The position numbers were made by a program, and so were the translations under genes. From the NCBI RefSeq assembly GCF_027484365.1, contig NZ_JAIXTC010000031.1, forward strand, positions 62,001-126,000: DNA of 64,000 nt, given 5' to 3'. The DNA comes from Brevundimonas sp. GTDB lineage: Bacteria; Pseudomonadota; Alphaproteobacteria; Caulobacterales; Caulobacteraceae. This document shows, in pieces, positions 1 to 8,477 of this stretch (its first letter is position 1; each line of letters begins with the position of its first letter). The notes beneath the pieces were generated by a model. That model worked only from the letters and a program-made list of their open reading frames with translations. It did no database searches and was not told the DNA's origin.

Positions 1-498
1 CTGACCGCCGCCGGCTTCGCCGGCGCCGTCGGCGGCGCCGACGCCGTGGTGCTGGACGGCTTCAGCCGCGCTGTCGGTCGTCCCGATGCCTTCGCCCGGC
101 GTCAGGCGCGCAATACCCAGTTGATCCTGATGGAAGAGGCCCACATTGGCCGGGTCGCCGATCCGGCCGCCGGCTCCTGGTTCCTCGACCACCGCACCCG
201 GGACCTCGCCGAGGCCGGCTGGGCCGAGTTCCAGCGCATCGAACGCGAGGGGGGCATTGTCGCCTCCCTGCGCGCCGGCGCCCTGCAGCAGCGCATCGCT
301 GCCTCCCGCGCCGCCGGCAAGGCCGCCCTGTCCGAAGGCGGCGGCCAGAGGGTCGGCGTGACGAAGTTCGTGGACGCTGACGTGCGCTCCGTCACGGTCG
401 AACCGTCGACAGCCTCCGTCCCGGGACACGGCGGCGACGCGTGTCCGCCGCTCACACCGTTGCGCTGGGCCGAGGCCTTCGAGGGAGACGCGGCATGA
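1..498 (+). CDS. mutA: Methylmalonyl-CoA mutase small (beta) subunit, C-terminal part
   Basis: Partial gene, open at the left edge and in frame from base 1 to a TGA at 496-498. It is the non-catalytic subunit that pairs with MutB in the B12-dependent isomerisation of methylmalonyl-CoA to succinyl-CoA. The visible part has the mutase-family signatures [16 protein letters not shown] and [12 protein letters not shown], which also occur in MutB ([23 protein letters not shown]). The tail is short and lacks a recognisable B12-binding domain, as expected for the small subunit. Its stop overlaps the mutB start as ATGA, indicating translational coupling. The N-terminal part lies outside the window. 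Confidence 0.9.
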   Translation: MTAAGFAGAVGGADAVVLDGFSRAVGRPDAFARRQARNTQLILMEEAHIGRVADPAAGSWFLDHRTRDLAEAGWAEFQRIEREGGIVASLRAGALQQRIAASRAAGKAALSEGGGQRVGVTKFVDADVRSVTVEPSTASVPGHGGDACPPLTPLRWAEAFEGDAA

Positions 499-2639
499 CC
501 ATCCCCGATTTCACCAAGGTCCCCCTCGACCTGTCGCCGCTGGACGGAGCCCTCGACCGCGCCCCGATCCGCACGCCCGAAGGCATCGACATCGCGGCCG
601 CCTATGACGCCGGGGACATAGCAGGCCTGACATTCACCGACGGCCTGCCCGGCTTCGCGCCCTTCGTGCGGGGGCCCTATCCGACCATGTATGCGTCCAA
701 CCCCTGGACCGTCCGCCAGTACGCCGGCTTCTCGACCGCCGAGGCCTCCAACGCCTTCTACCGTCGCAACCTCGCGGCCGGTCAGAAGGGGCTGTCGATC
801 GCCTTCGACCTGGCCACCCACCGGGGCTACGACAGTGACCACCCGCGCGTCGCCGGCGATGTCGGCATGGCGGGTGTCGCCATCGATTCTATCCTCGACA
901 TGCGGACCCTGTTCGACGGCATTCCGCTCGACCAGATGTCGGTGTCGATGACCATGAACGGCGCCGTCCTGCCGATTCTGGCCCTCTATGTCGTGGCGGC
1001 CGAGGAGCAGGGTGTCGAGCACAAGGCCCTGACCGGGACCATACAGAACGATATCCTCAAGGAGTTCATGGTCCGGAACACCTACATCTATCCGCCCGGG
1101 CCCTCGATGCGGATCATCGCCGACATCTTCGCCTGGACGGCGCAGGAGACGCCGAAGTTCAACTCCATCTCGATCAGCGGCTACCACATGCAGGAGGCCG
1201 GGGCCTCGGCCGACCTCGAGCTGGCCTACACCCTGTCCGACGGGCTGGAATACATCCGTGCCGGGGTCGCCGCAGGCATGGACGTCGACCGGTTCGCGCC
1301 GCGCCTGAGCTTCTTCTGGGCCATCGGCATGGACTATTTCATGGAGGTGGCCAAGCTGCGCGCCGGTCGCCTGCTCTGGGCCGAGGCGGTGCAGGCCGAG
1401 TTCGCGCCGAAGGATTCACGCAGTCTGTCGCTGCGGGCCCACTGCCAGACCTCGGGCTGGTCGCTGGCGGCCCAGGACGTGTTCAATAACGTGCCCCGCA
1501 CCATGGTCGAAGCGATGGCTGCGGCGGGCGGCCAGACCCAGAGCCTGCACACCAATTCGCTGGATGAGGCCCTGGCCTTGCCGACGGACTTTTCGGCCCG
1601 GATCGCCCGCAACACCCAGCTGCTGCTGCAGCTCGAGACCGGTCTGACGAAGGTCATCGACCCCTGGGGCGGCAGCTTCTTCGTCGAACGCCTGACCCAC
1701 GAACTGGCGGAGCGCGCCCGCGCCCACATGGCTGAGGTCCGCGAACTGGGCGGCATGGCGAAGGCCATCGAGGCCGGCCTGCCCAAGTTGCGGATCGAGG
1801 AGGCCGCGGCGCGGACCCAGGCGCGGATCGACACCGGCCAGCAGACCGTCGTTGGCGTGAACCGCTATCTCAATGACACCCCGGACGACATTCCGGTGCT
1901 GAAAGTCGACAACGCGGCCGTCCTCGCCGCCCAGATCGAGAAGCTGAAACGTCTCCGCGCTGAACGCGACGAGGCGAAATGCCAGGCCGCTCTCAAGGCC
2001 CTGACCGAAGGCGCTCAGGGCTCGGAGAACCTGCTCGAACTCTGCGTCCGGGCCGGTCGCGCCCATGCCACGGTCGGCGAGATGTCGGACGCTCTGGAGG
2101 CCGCCTTCGGTCGTCACGTCGCCACGGTGAAGACCGTCTCGGGCGTCTATGCCCGCGAGGCCGGCAAGGACCCGAAGATCAGCCGTGCCCGCGACATGGT
2201 CGCCGCCTTCGTCGAGAACGACGGCGGCCCGCCGCGCATCCTGATCGCCAAGCTCGGCCAGGACGGCCACGACCGGGGTCAGAAGGTCGTCGCCACCGCC
2301 TATGGCGACCTCGGCCTCGACGCCGTCGCCGGGCCCCTGTTCCAGACGCCCGCCGAAGCGGCGCGCGACGCCGTTGCCAACAATGTCCATGTGGTCGGTG
2401 CCTCGTCGCTTGCGGCCGGTCACCTGACGCTGGTCCCAGCGCTCAAGGCCGAACTGGAGAAGCTGGGGCGGCCCGACATCATGATCACCGTCGGCGGCGT
2501 CATCCCGCCCGGCGACGTCCAGACCCTGATCGACATGGGGGCCGCCGCCGTCTACCCGCCCGGTTCGGTCATCGCCGACACGGCCATCGACCTGATCGAG
2601 AAGCTGAACCAGCGGCTGGGCTACGCGCAGAAGGCCTGA
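495..2639 (+). CDS. mutB: Methylmalonyl-CoA mutase large (alpha) subunit
   Basis: 714 residues, the full length of the family. It catalyses the adenosylcobalamin-dependent rearrangement of methylmalonyl-CoA to succinyl-CoA in propionate, odd-chain fatty acid and branched amino acid catabolism. The N-terminal TIM barrel carries the substrate-channel block [13 protein letters not shown]. The C-terminal B12 domain carries the base-off cobalamin motif DxHxxG, with D590, H592 (the cobalt ligand) and G595. An upstream in-frame start at 441 was rejected because the ATG at 495 overlaps the mutA stop (ATGA) and gives [11 protein letters not shown], the normal N-terminus. No epimerase or MeaB chaperone gene follows. 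Confidence 0.97.
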   Translation: MTIPDFTKVPLDLSPLDGALDRAPIRTPEGIDIAAAYDAGDIAGLTFTDGLPGFAPFVRGPYPTMYASNPWTVRQYAGFSTAEASNAFYRRNLAAGQKGLSIAFDLATHRGYDSDHPRVAGDVGMAGVAIDSILDMRTLFDGIPLDQMSVSMTMNGAVLPILALYVVAAEEQGVEHKALTGTIQNDILKEFMVRNTYIYPPGPSMRIIADIFAWTAQETPKFNSISISGYHMQEAGASADLELAYTLSDGLEYIRAGVAAGMDVDRFAPRLSFFWAIGMDYFMEVAKLRAGRLLWAEAVQAEFAPKDSRSLSLRAHCQTSGWSLAAQDVFNNVPRTMVEAMAAAGGQTQSLHTNSLDEALALPTDFSARIARNTQLLLQLETGLTKVIDPWGGSFFVERLTHELAERARAHMAEVRELGGMAKAIEAGLPKLRIEEAAARTQARIDTGQQTVVGVNRYLNDTPDDIPVLKVDNAAVLAAQIEKLKRLRAERDEAKCQAALKALTEGAQGSENLLELCVRAGRAHATVGEMSDALEAAFGRHVATVKTVSGVYAREAGKDPKISRARDMVAAFVENDGGPPRILIAKLGQDGHDRGQKVVATAYGDLGLDAVAGPLFQTPAEAARDAVANNVHVVGASSLAAGHLTLVPALKAELEKLGRPDIMITVGGVIPPGDVQTLIDMGAAAVYPPGSVIADTAIDLIEKLNQRLGYAQKA

Positions 2640-2640
2640 C

Positions 2641-3051
2641 TCAGGGACGCTGACGCCCCGGGAGCGCCTCGATCTCCGCCTCGGTCAGCGAGCGTTCGAT
2701 GCGGGCGAAACAGGGCCCGGGCAGACTTGACGGACCGAGGCTGGCGATCCGCGCGCCGTCGCCGACACAGAGTCGGTCGTTGATCCCCGCCGAGGGACTG
2801 ATGGCGATCGCATTGGCCGAGCCCAGGTCGAAGCAGCCCGATGACCCGACCTGGAAGACGCCGCCGCCCAGGACGCGCAGATAGAGACGTTGCTGCTCGC
2901 CCTGGCGGAAGTTGATCACCCGGCCGGGCTCGAAACACTGACGCACTCCGCCGTCTCGCGTGGCGAGTTGTGAGCCCTGCGCGCCGCCCTCGGTCGGGGC
3001 GCAGGCGGCGAGCCCGGACAGGGCGAGAAGAACCGTGATCGATCGGCGCAT
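2641..3051 (-). CDS. Small lipoprotein, DUF6491-like
   Basis: 136 residues, convergent with mutB with a single base between the two stops. The start at 3051 gives MRRSITVLLALSGLAACAP, a lipoprotein signal with an LAAC lipobox, so the mature protein should be anchored in the envelope. The mature part has four cysteines (QCFEPGRV, SGCFDL, RLCVGD, GPCFARI) in the spacing I associate with DUF6491-type lipoproteins, which have no known function. An in-frame extension to 3147 would place arginine-rich sequence before the signal peptide and is unlikely. The family call is from memory of the pattern. Confidence 0.8.
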   Translation of the reverse strand: MRRSITVLLALSGLAACAPTEGGAQGSQLATRDGGVRQCFEPGRVINFRQGEQQRLYLRVLGGGVFQVGSSGCFDLGSANAIAISPSAGINDRLCVGDGARIASLGPSSLPGPCFARIERSLTEAEIEALPGRQRP

Positions 3052-3097
3052 GGCACAACTCCACTTTCGAACTGGACGCCGCGACCGTCCTCCCGCC

Positions 3098-4891
3098 TTA
3101 CGTCCGGCGCAAGGCCGCTCGCGAGGGCGTGATCCTGTCGACGACATCGGACGGCAGGGGCGAGGGCCCGCCCGAGATCAGCGCCGCGACATGTTCGCCC
3201 AGCAGGGGCGCGAGGCAGAAGCCGCGCGACCCCAGCCCGCCGACGACGAACAGTCCCGGCTGGCCGGGCACGGGGCCGGCGACCGGGAGGCGGTCCCGGG
3301 TGGTGGCCCGGGTCGCCGCGCGTGAGCGGACGGCGTCCAGATCCACTCTCCCGGCGAGGCGCGGCAGCCTGGCGGCCAGGGCGGCGAGGTTTCGCTCCGT
3401 ATCGGCCGGACGGATCTCCGTCCCGGTCTGGCCCCGGTCGTGCGTGGACCCGAACAGGAAACCCGTCCCCGTCGGCGCGACATAGCCGCCCCAAGCCACG
3501 GCCCCGGGGGGGCCGCCCGCCTCCACCCAGTCGGCCTGTCCGCGCACGGGCGTGAGCGACAGGTCCGGCGCGAGGAAGACGTTTCCCGCCCCGGCGCAGA
3601 GGACGACGGCCTCCGCCTCGGCCAGAACGGCGCCGGTCCCGTCGAGAGCCCGCCATCCCCCCGAATGCGGTTCGAGCCGGGCCGCCTCGCCGGGGCGGAC
3701 GGCGTCGCGGTCCAGCCAGGCCGACAGGATGACATGTGGCGCAACCACGAAGGCGGAGGCCATGAGCAGGCCCGGGCCTTCGACCGGCTCACCGACGAAG
3801 CCCGAGGCCGCCGCCCCGCTCGCCTGTGTCATGGCGCCGTCGATCCAGATCGGCTGGGCGGCGATGCCGTCGAAGCGGCGGGCGTCCCGCTCCGTCCCAG
3901 CCAGCTGCAGAACGCCGCGCGCGATGACTGCCCCGGCATGGGGGCTGTAGAGCGCATGGGCCCGCTCCAGCGCCTGGGCGAACAGCGCAGCGACCGCCCC
4001 GTCGCCGAGATCGAAGCGCGGCGTCACGAGGGCGGCCGGAAAGCCGGAGGCGCCGGTGCCGGCGCCGGCCGCCTCGATGACCACGGGAGTCAGGCCGGCC
4101 GCCCTCAGGGCGCGCGCCGTGGCGGCTCCGGCTATGCCCGCGCCGATGACGATCACCGCGCGAGGAGGCAGAAGGGCCGCGGGCTTGCCGGTCCGGCGCG
4201 CCTCGAGTCGCTCGCGCTTCCGGCCATGGCCGGGCCGCTTCTCGACGGCGAAGCCGCGCTCGGCCAGGCCTCTTCGAACGACGCCGGCGACGGTGAAGGT
4301 CGCGACGCGAGCATCCGGCGCCGACTTTTCTGCGATCAGGTCGAAGACGGCTGGAGACCACATGTCCGGGTTCACAGAGGGCGCGAACCCGTCGAGGAAC
4401 CAGGCGTCGGCGCGGCCTGTCCACTGATCCAGGGCCCACTCGACTTCGCCCACGGCGAAGTCGAGCACGGCGTTGAACTCCGGCAGGTCGATGCGGTGGA
4501 AGCCTGGCGTTGAGGCGGGCCAGCGCTCGACGAGCGCCGCCGTCGCCTCCCCGATCCCGGGCCAGGCGGACAGGGCGCGGCGCGCCTGTTCGGCGTCCAG
4601 CGGATAGCCCTCGATCGAGAAGATGTGCAGTCGCCCGCCTTCGGGACGATGTCGCCGCCACAGATCGAGCAGGGCGGCGATGTTCAGCCCGCTGCCGAAG
4701 CCGAGTTCGGCGACCGTGAAATCCCGGCGACCCGCCCAGGCGTGCGGCAGGTCGGAGCCGTCCAGGAAGACAGCGCGCGTTTCGGCCAGTCCGTCTTCGG
4801 CGGAGAAATACACATCGCCGTACCGGCCCGACCGGGGCTCTCCGGCCTCGGTCCAGACCAGCTGCGGGTCGCGGTCATCCGTTTCGGTCAT
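3098..4891 (-). CDS. mnmC: Bifunctional tRNA mnm5s2U biosynthesis protein MnmC
   Basis: 597 residues with the classical two-domain order. The N-terminal SAM methyltransferase (about 1-235) has the SAM loop GFGSG at 64-68 and DGFAP at 167-171. The C-terminal FAD oxidoreductase (from about 245) has GAGIAG at 250-255. The FAD domain converts cmnm5U34 to nm5U34 and the methyltransferase makes mnm5U34 at the wobble base of Glu, Lys and Arg tRNAs. Both domains look intact. It acts on the same U34 as the selenouridine synthase encoded at 62372-63430. The gene starts 38 bases past a terminator that isolates it from the gene before it on the minus strand. Confidence 0.95.
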   Translation of the reverse strand: MTETDDRDPQLVWTEAGEPRSGRYGDVYFSAEDGLAETRAVFLDGSDLPHAWAGRRDFTVAELGFGSGLNIAALLDLWRRHRPEGGRLHIFSIEGYPLDAEQARRALSAWPGIGEATAALVERWPASTPGFHRIDLPEFNAVLDFAVGEVEWALDQWTGRADAWFLDGFAPSVNPDMWSPAVFDLIAEKSAPDARVATFTVAGVVRRGLAERGFAVEKRPGHGRKRERLEARRTGKPAALLPPRAVIVIGAGIAGAATARALRAAGLTPVVIEAAGAGTGASGFPAALVTPRFDLGDGAVAALFAQALERAHALYSPHAGAVIARGVLQLAGTERDARRFDGIAAQPIWIDGAMTQASGAAASGFVGEPVEGPGLLMASAFVVAPHVILSAWLDRDAVRPGEAARLEPHSGGWRALDGTGAVLAEAEAVVLCAGAGNVFLAPDLSLTPVRGQADWVEAGGPPGAVAWGGYVAPTGTGFLFGSTHDRGQTGTEIRPADTERNLAALAARLPRLAGRVDLDAVRSRAATRATTRDRLPVAGPVPGQPGLFVVGGLGSRGFCLAPLLGEHVAALISGGPSPLPSDVVDRITPSRAALRRT

Positions 4892-4929
4892 CGCGGGGTC
4901 TATAGGCGGCCGGAGCCGTCGCAGGCACG

Positions 4930-4960
4930 AAAAAAGGGACCGCCCGGAGGCGATCCCTTT
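4930..4960 (-). terminator. Rho-independent terminator of the Ala-rich lipoprotein gene
   Basis: Read on the minus strand, GGGATCGCC and GGGCGGTCCC form a GC-rich hairpin followed at once by six T residues. It lies 48 bases after the stop of the lipoprotein gene at 5008-5295 and before the mnmC start, so it ends the lipoprotein transcript. Confidence 0.85.
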
Positions 4961-5007
4961 CCGTCGGGCGACGCAGCGCGCCGCTCGAATACCGAGACCG
5001 TGAGGTC

Positions 5008-5295
5008 TTAGTGGGCGGCCGGCTTCTCAGCGGCCGGGGCAGCGGCGGCAGCCGGGGCCGGAGCCATGGCGGCGTCGGCGGCCGGAGCCATCGCGCCGGC
5101 AGCGGCGGAGGCGTCGGTCGCGGCGGCGGCGGCGTCGGCAGCGGCGGCATCAGCCGTCGCAGCAGCGTCCGTGGCGGTGTCGGCGGCGGCGGCGGCTTCA
5201 CCGGCGGCGTCGGCGGCCTTTTCTTCAGCGGCGGGTTGGCAGGCGGCCAGGGCCAGAGCGGCGGCCGAAGCGGCAATCAGGGCAACGATGCGCAT
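5008..5295 (-). CDS. Alanine-rich small lipoprotein
   Basis: 95 residues. The N-terminus MRIVALIAASAAALALAAC is a lipoprotein signal with lipobox LAAC. The mature part is about half alanine, with many Asp/Glu and repeats of DAAA and ATDA, and is probably an extended or helical envelope peptide of unknown function. A strong Shine-Dalgarno AGGAGG lies 8 bases before the ATG, and a strong terminator follows, so this is probably a highly expressed single-gene unit. A hairpin (GAGAGG/CCTCTC around 5312-5345) lies in its leader. Similar low-complexity lipoproteins occur widely in Caulobacterales. No specific role can be assigned. Confidence 0.85.
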   Translation of the reverse strand: MRIVALIAASAAALALAACQPAAEEKAADAAGEAAAAADTATDAAATADAAAADAAAAATDASAAAGAMAPAADAAMAPAPAAAAAPAAEKPAAH

Positions 5296-5461
5296 GGGGT
5301 TATCCTCCTAGGGGTTTTTTTGAGAGGGGTCGTCAGACCTCTCCACCCTTGAGATAACGGGATCGTGAGCGGATTCGCAAGCGAAATCTCACGCGTTCGT
5401 GATCGTCCGTGCACGCGGGCTTTTACGCCGCTGGAGCGGGGAGAAGCTCGTTGAAAAGTGG

Positions 5462-6331
5462 TCAGGCCTCGGCCGGATTCGCCGCGAGATGCTCTTCCAT
5501 TTCGGAGAACGACGGCTGTGCGGACGAGGGGATGTCGCCCCGCCCGATCTCTACGGAAATCTGGGCGGCGTTGCCGTGCAGGTGGGCGACCAGCACCGAC
5601 TGGATGATCTTGTAGAAGGACGCTTCCTCGTCGACGATCGCCTGCAGGCGCGCGGCCAGTGGTCCGACCAGGCCATAGGCCAGGAACACGCCCATGAAGG
5701 TGCCGACCAAGGCGCCACCGATCATGCCGCCCAGGACTTCCGGCGGCTCGGTGATCGAGCCCATGGTCTTGATCACCCCCAGCACGGCCGCGACGATGCC
5801 CAGGGCGGGCAGGGCGTCGGCCATGGCCTGAAGCGCGTGCGGCGCTCCGGCGGCCTCGTGGTGGTGTTTCTCCAGCTGTTTTTCCATCGCGTCCTCGATC
5901 TGGTGAGGATCCTCGAGGTTCATCGTCATCATCCGCAGGGTGTCGCAAATGAAGTCGGTGGCGAAATGGTCCTTCATGACCTTCGGGTATTTCTGGAAGA
6001 TCGTGGACTCGCCCGGCTTCTCGATATGGCTTTCCAGGGCGATGACGCCCTTGGACTTCATCGTCTTGGTCAGTGCGAACAACAGGCTGAGCAGATCCTT
6101 GTAGTCCTGCTTCTTCCATTTCGGCCCGGCGAAGGCCTTGCCCAACCCGCCCAGGGCCGACTTCACCACCCCGATCGAGTTGGAGATCAGGAAGGCTGCG
6201 ACGGCCGACCCGCCGATGGCCATCAACTCGTGCGGTGCGGCGTGGATGATGACGTCGAACTTGCCCCCGGCCAGGGCGTAGCTGCCGAACACCATGCCGA
6301 ACAGCATGACGATGCCGATGATCTGAAACAT
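5462..6331 (-). CDS. motA: Flagellar motor stator protein MotA
   Basis: 289 residues, the normal MotA length. Four membrane segments are visible: MFQIIGIVMLFGMVFGSYALAGG, an IGGSAVAAFLISNSIG segment, and the pair ALPALGIVAAVLGVIKTMG and IGGALVGTFMGVFLAYGLVGPLA. The last two are the proton-channel helices with the conserved prolines. MotA with MotB forms the proton-driven stator; a large cytoplasmic loop (about 70-160) contacts FliG. No motB lies next to it, as is common in alphaproteobacteria where motA and motB are unlinked. Leader 6332-6431 is AT-rich and probably holds its promoter. Confidence 0.96.
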   Translation of the reverse strand: MFQIIGIVMLFGMVFGSYALAGGKFDVIIHAAPHELMAIGGSAVAAFLISNSIGVVKSALGGLGKAFAGPKWKKQDYKDLLSLLFALTKTMKSKGVIALESHIEKPGESTIFQKYPKVMKDHFATDFICDTLRMMTMNLEDPHQIEDAMEKQLEKHHHEAAGAPHALQAMADALPALGIVAAVLGVIKTMGSITEPPEVLGGMIGGALVGTFMGVFLAYGLVGPLAARLQAIVDEEASFYKIIQSVLVAHLHGNAAQISVEIGRGDIPSSAQPSFSEMEEHLAANPAEA

Positions 6332-6431
6332 GAAGCGGTCCGATGTCCCCGGGAGCAGAGGCCTCGACCTTCGGCGTTATTGATTAACGGCCGCTTATCT
6401 CTCGCCAAAAGCACTGCGACGGGAGAGGACT

Positions 6432-8231
6432 CTATAGCCGGTTGTTGCCGTTCTGGATCGCGGTGAACCCTTCACCGGTCAGCTTGGTGTAGCCGGACTT
6501 GCCGCCCCGTACGTAGACCTGACCGTCGATCTTCTCCGGATTGAAGCCGTCGGCGACCAGATCGACCTTGCGGTATTTGAACGTCCCGGTGGTTTCGATC
6601 GTCTTGGCCAGGCGGATGAACACCGGCCGGGCGTAGGGGGGCAGCTGTTCGTCGGCCCAGGCGGCGAAATCCCTGGCCGAGAACCGACCTTCGACCACCA
6701 GGGTGACCATGCCGGCCTTGCCTTCCGCGCCCGGCACGGGAACGCCATAGGCGATGACTTCCTTGACGCCCGGCGCATCCACCAGCCGTTGCTCGACCTC
6801 GGCCGTCGAGACGTTTTCCCCCTTCCAGCGGAAGGTGTCGCCGATCCGGTCGACGAAATAGAAATAGCCCTCGGAATCCTGGCGCATCAGGTCGCCGGTG
6901 CGGAACCAGCGATCCCCGCGCACGAAGACGTCGGTCAGGATCTTTTTCTCCGAAGCGGCCTTGTCGGCGTAACCGGAGAAGTCATGGCGGATGTCGTCGC
7001 TGATTTTGCCGATCGCCTCGCCGATCTCGCCGACCGACGCCTCGCTGACCAGACCGCTGGCGTTGCGGATCGGTTGCTCAGAATCGACGTCGAAGGCGAC
7101 CAGACGGATGTTGATCTGTTTTTTCAGGAACCTGGGCACCCGTCCGATGGCGCCTTGCTTGCCGTCGAAGTTGAACAGCGAAACATTGCCCTCGGTGGAG
7201 CCGTAGAATTCGAGAATCTGGGGAATGGCGAAGCGGGATTGGAAGTCCGGCCAGACATCCGGACGCAGGCCGTTGCCGAAGGCGAGGCGAATCCTGTGGC
7301 CGCGCTCGTTGTCCTGGGGCGGGCAGTTGACCAGGTAGCGGCACAGTTCGCCGATATAGACGAACATCGTCGCGCCCGATGCGTTCACGTCATTCCAGAA
7401 GCTGGAGGCGGAGAATTTGCGCCTCAGGATCAGCCGGCCGCCGTTCAGCAGGGCAGGGCCCACCCCGACCAGACCCCCGGTCGAGTGATAGAGGGGCAGG
7501 ACGTTGAGGATCCGGTCTGTCGGCGTCGATTCCGTGCAGCCGGCGAAGGCGCGCATATAGGTGCGGGCCCGGGCATGGTGGATGCGCGCCGCCTTGGGCA
7601 TGCCGGTCGTGCCGGAGGTGTAGATATAGAGGGCGGTGTCGCGGTTGGTGATGCCGTCGCGGATGGCGCGGTTCGGCCGCACCGAGGATCCGCTGCGCAC
7701 CGCGTTGTCGAGACCGCGCCGCTCGGACACCTCGTCGGCATCCTTCAGGCCCAGGACCCACAACATCATGGTGCGGGAGACGAAGGGCCGAGCCTCTTCG
7801 CAATTCCGCCAGGTCTCCTCGTCGGCCACCACCACGGCGACCCCGGCGATGTTGAGGCAGTGCGCCAGAGCCTGGCCGGTCAGGTTGGTGTTGATCAGGG
7901 CCGTGGCGATCCCGGCCTTGGAGAATCCCATCCAGGCGGCGATGTATTCCGCGCGATTGGTCATCACCAGACCGATGACGTCGGTTCGTCTCAGGTTCCG
8001 GCTGCGTGCCCAATGGGCATAGCGGTTGGCCATGCCGTCGAGGTCGCGATAGGTCAGCGAGCGGTGCTCGTCCTGGAGCGCGATGTTCTCCGAGAATTTG
8101 TCGACCGCTTCCTCGAAATCGTCGCAGACCAGGACATTGCTATCGAGAGCGATCGGCTTGATGCGTTTCAGCAGCCGACGCAGACCGGCCGCGAACTTGA
8201 GATCGCGTCGGATGTTGGCCGCCAAACCCAT
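6432..8231 (-). CDS. Long/very-long-chain acyl-CoA synthetase (FATP-like)
   Basis: 599 residues of the AMP-forming adenylate enzyme superfamily. The P-loop-like motif YIYTSGTTGMPKAA and the motifs EFYGSTEGN and DRWFRTGDL are intact, as is the C-terminal lysine region TGTFKYRKVDL needed for adenylation. The pattern YGSTEGN with an N-terminal helical leader matches the fatty acid transport protein/very-long-chain synthetase branch rather than FadD proper. It would activate long-chain fatty acids with ATP and CoA, probably at the inner membrane. Substrate is inferred from family only. It is preceded by a 245-base gap. Confidence 0.9.
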   Translation of the reverse strand: MGLAANIRRDLKFAAGLRRLLKRIKPIALDSNVLVCDDFEEAVDKFSENIALQDEHRSLTYRDLDGMANRYAHWARSRNLRRTDVIGLVMTNRAEYIAAWMGFSKAGIATALINTNLTGQALAHCLNIAGVAVVVADEETWRNCEEARPFVSRTMMLWVLGLKDADEVSERRGLDNAVRSGSSVRPNRAIRDGITNRDTALYIYTSGTTGMPKAARIHHARARTYMRAFAGCTESTPTDRILNVLPLYHSTGGLVGVGPALLNGGRLILRRKFSASSFWNDVNASGATMFVYIGELCRYLVNCPPQDNERGHRIRLAFGNGLRPDVWPDFQSRFAIPQILEFYGSTEGNVSLFNFDGKQGAIGRVPRFLKKQINIRLVAFDVDSEQPIRNASGLVSEASVGEIGEAIGKISDDIRHDFSGYADKAASEKKILTDVFVRGDRWFRTGDLMRQDSEGYFYFVDRIGDTFRWKGENVSTAEVEQRLVDAPGVKEVIAYGVPVPGAEGKAGMVTLVVEGRFSARDFAAWADEQLPPYARPVFIRLAKTIETTGTFKYRKVDLVADGFNPEKIDGQVYVRGGKSGYTKLTGEGFTAIQNGNNRL

Positions 8232-8377
8232 TGTCGCAGTCGCTCCGTATGCAGGCGTAGATCAGATGGTGATGAACAACCGGCGGGACGGGGTCAACCG
8301 GCAGGCGAATCCGTAACGGTGGTCGGCGCGGTTTCCGCCCGGGCGTGGCGCCTTTGCGTCGGCGCCGCAGGGGAAGG

Positions 8378-8463
8378 TATGCTGCGACACTCGGTCCCGG
8401 CACCTTCGCAGAACTGATCCACGGCGAATGGAAACGCCCCCGGTTTGCGCCGGGGGCTTTTTT
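8378..8463 (+). ncRNA. Possible short transcript with 12-codon frame ending at a terminator
   Basis: Between two minus-strand genes, the plus strand carries a purine-rich GGGGAAGG, an ATG at 8378, twelve sense codons (MLRHSVPAPSQN), a TGA at 8414-8416, and a strong terminator at 8436-8463. No plus-strand gene lies on either side to explain the terminator. This could be a small RNA or a tiny peptide gene. The promoter was not identified, so the call is tentative. Confidence 0.3.
8436..8463 (+). terminator. Rho-independent terminator on the plus strand
   Basis: GCCCCCGG and CGCCGGGGGC form a very stable hairpin followed by six T residues on the plus strand. The minus strand has only GTTTCC after the stem, so it would be a weak terminator for the minus-strand dehydrogenase gene ending at 8478, though bidirectional use is possible. 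Confidence 0.8.
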
Positions 8464-8477
8464 GCTGTCCGCGGTGA

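Noticed and set aside
441..494. Earlier in-frame start for mutB
   Set aside because: It would overlap mutA by 58 bases and add a non-homologous basic stretch; the ATGA junction at 495 is the natural start.
6789..8417. Long plus-strand frame of about 540 codons opposite the acyl-CoA synthetase gene
   Set aside because: Antisense to a gene with clear adenylate-forming motifs; no ribosome site or family resemblance. Its last codons coincide with the 12-codon frame noted near the orphan terminator.
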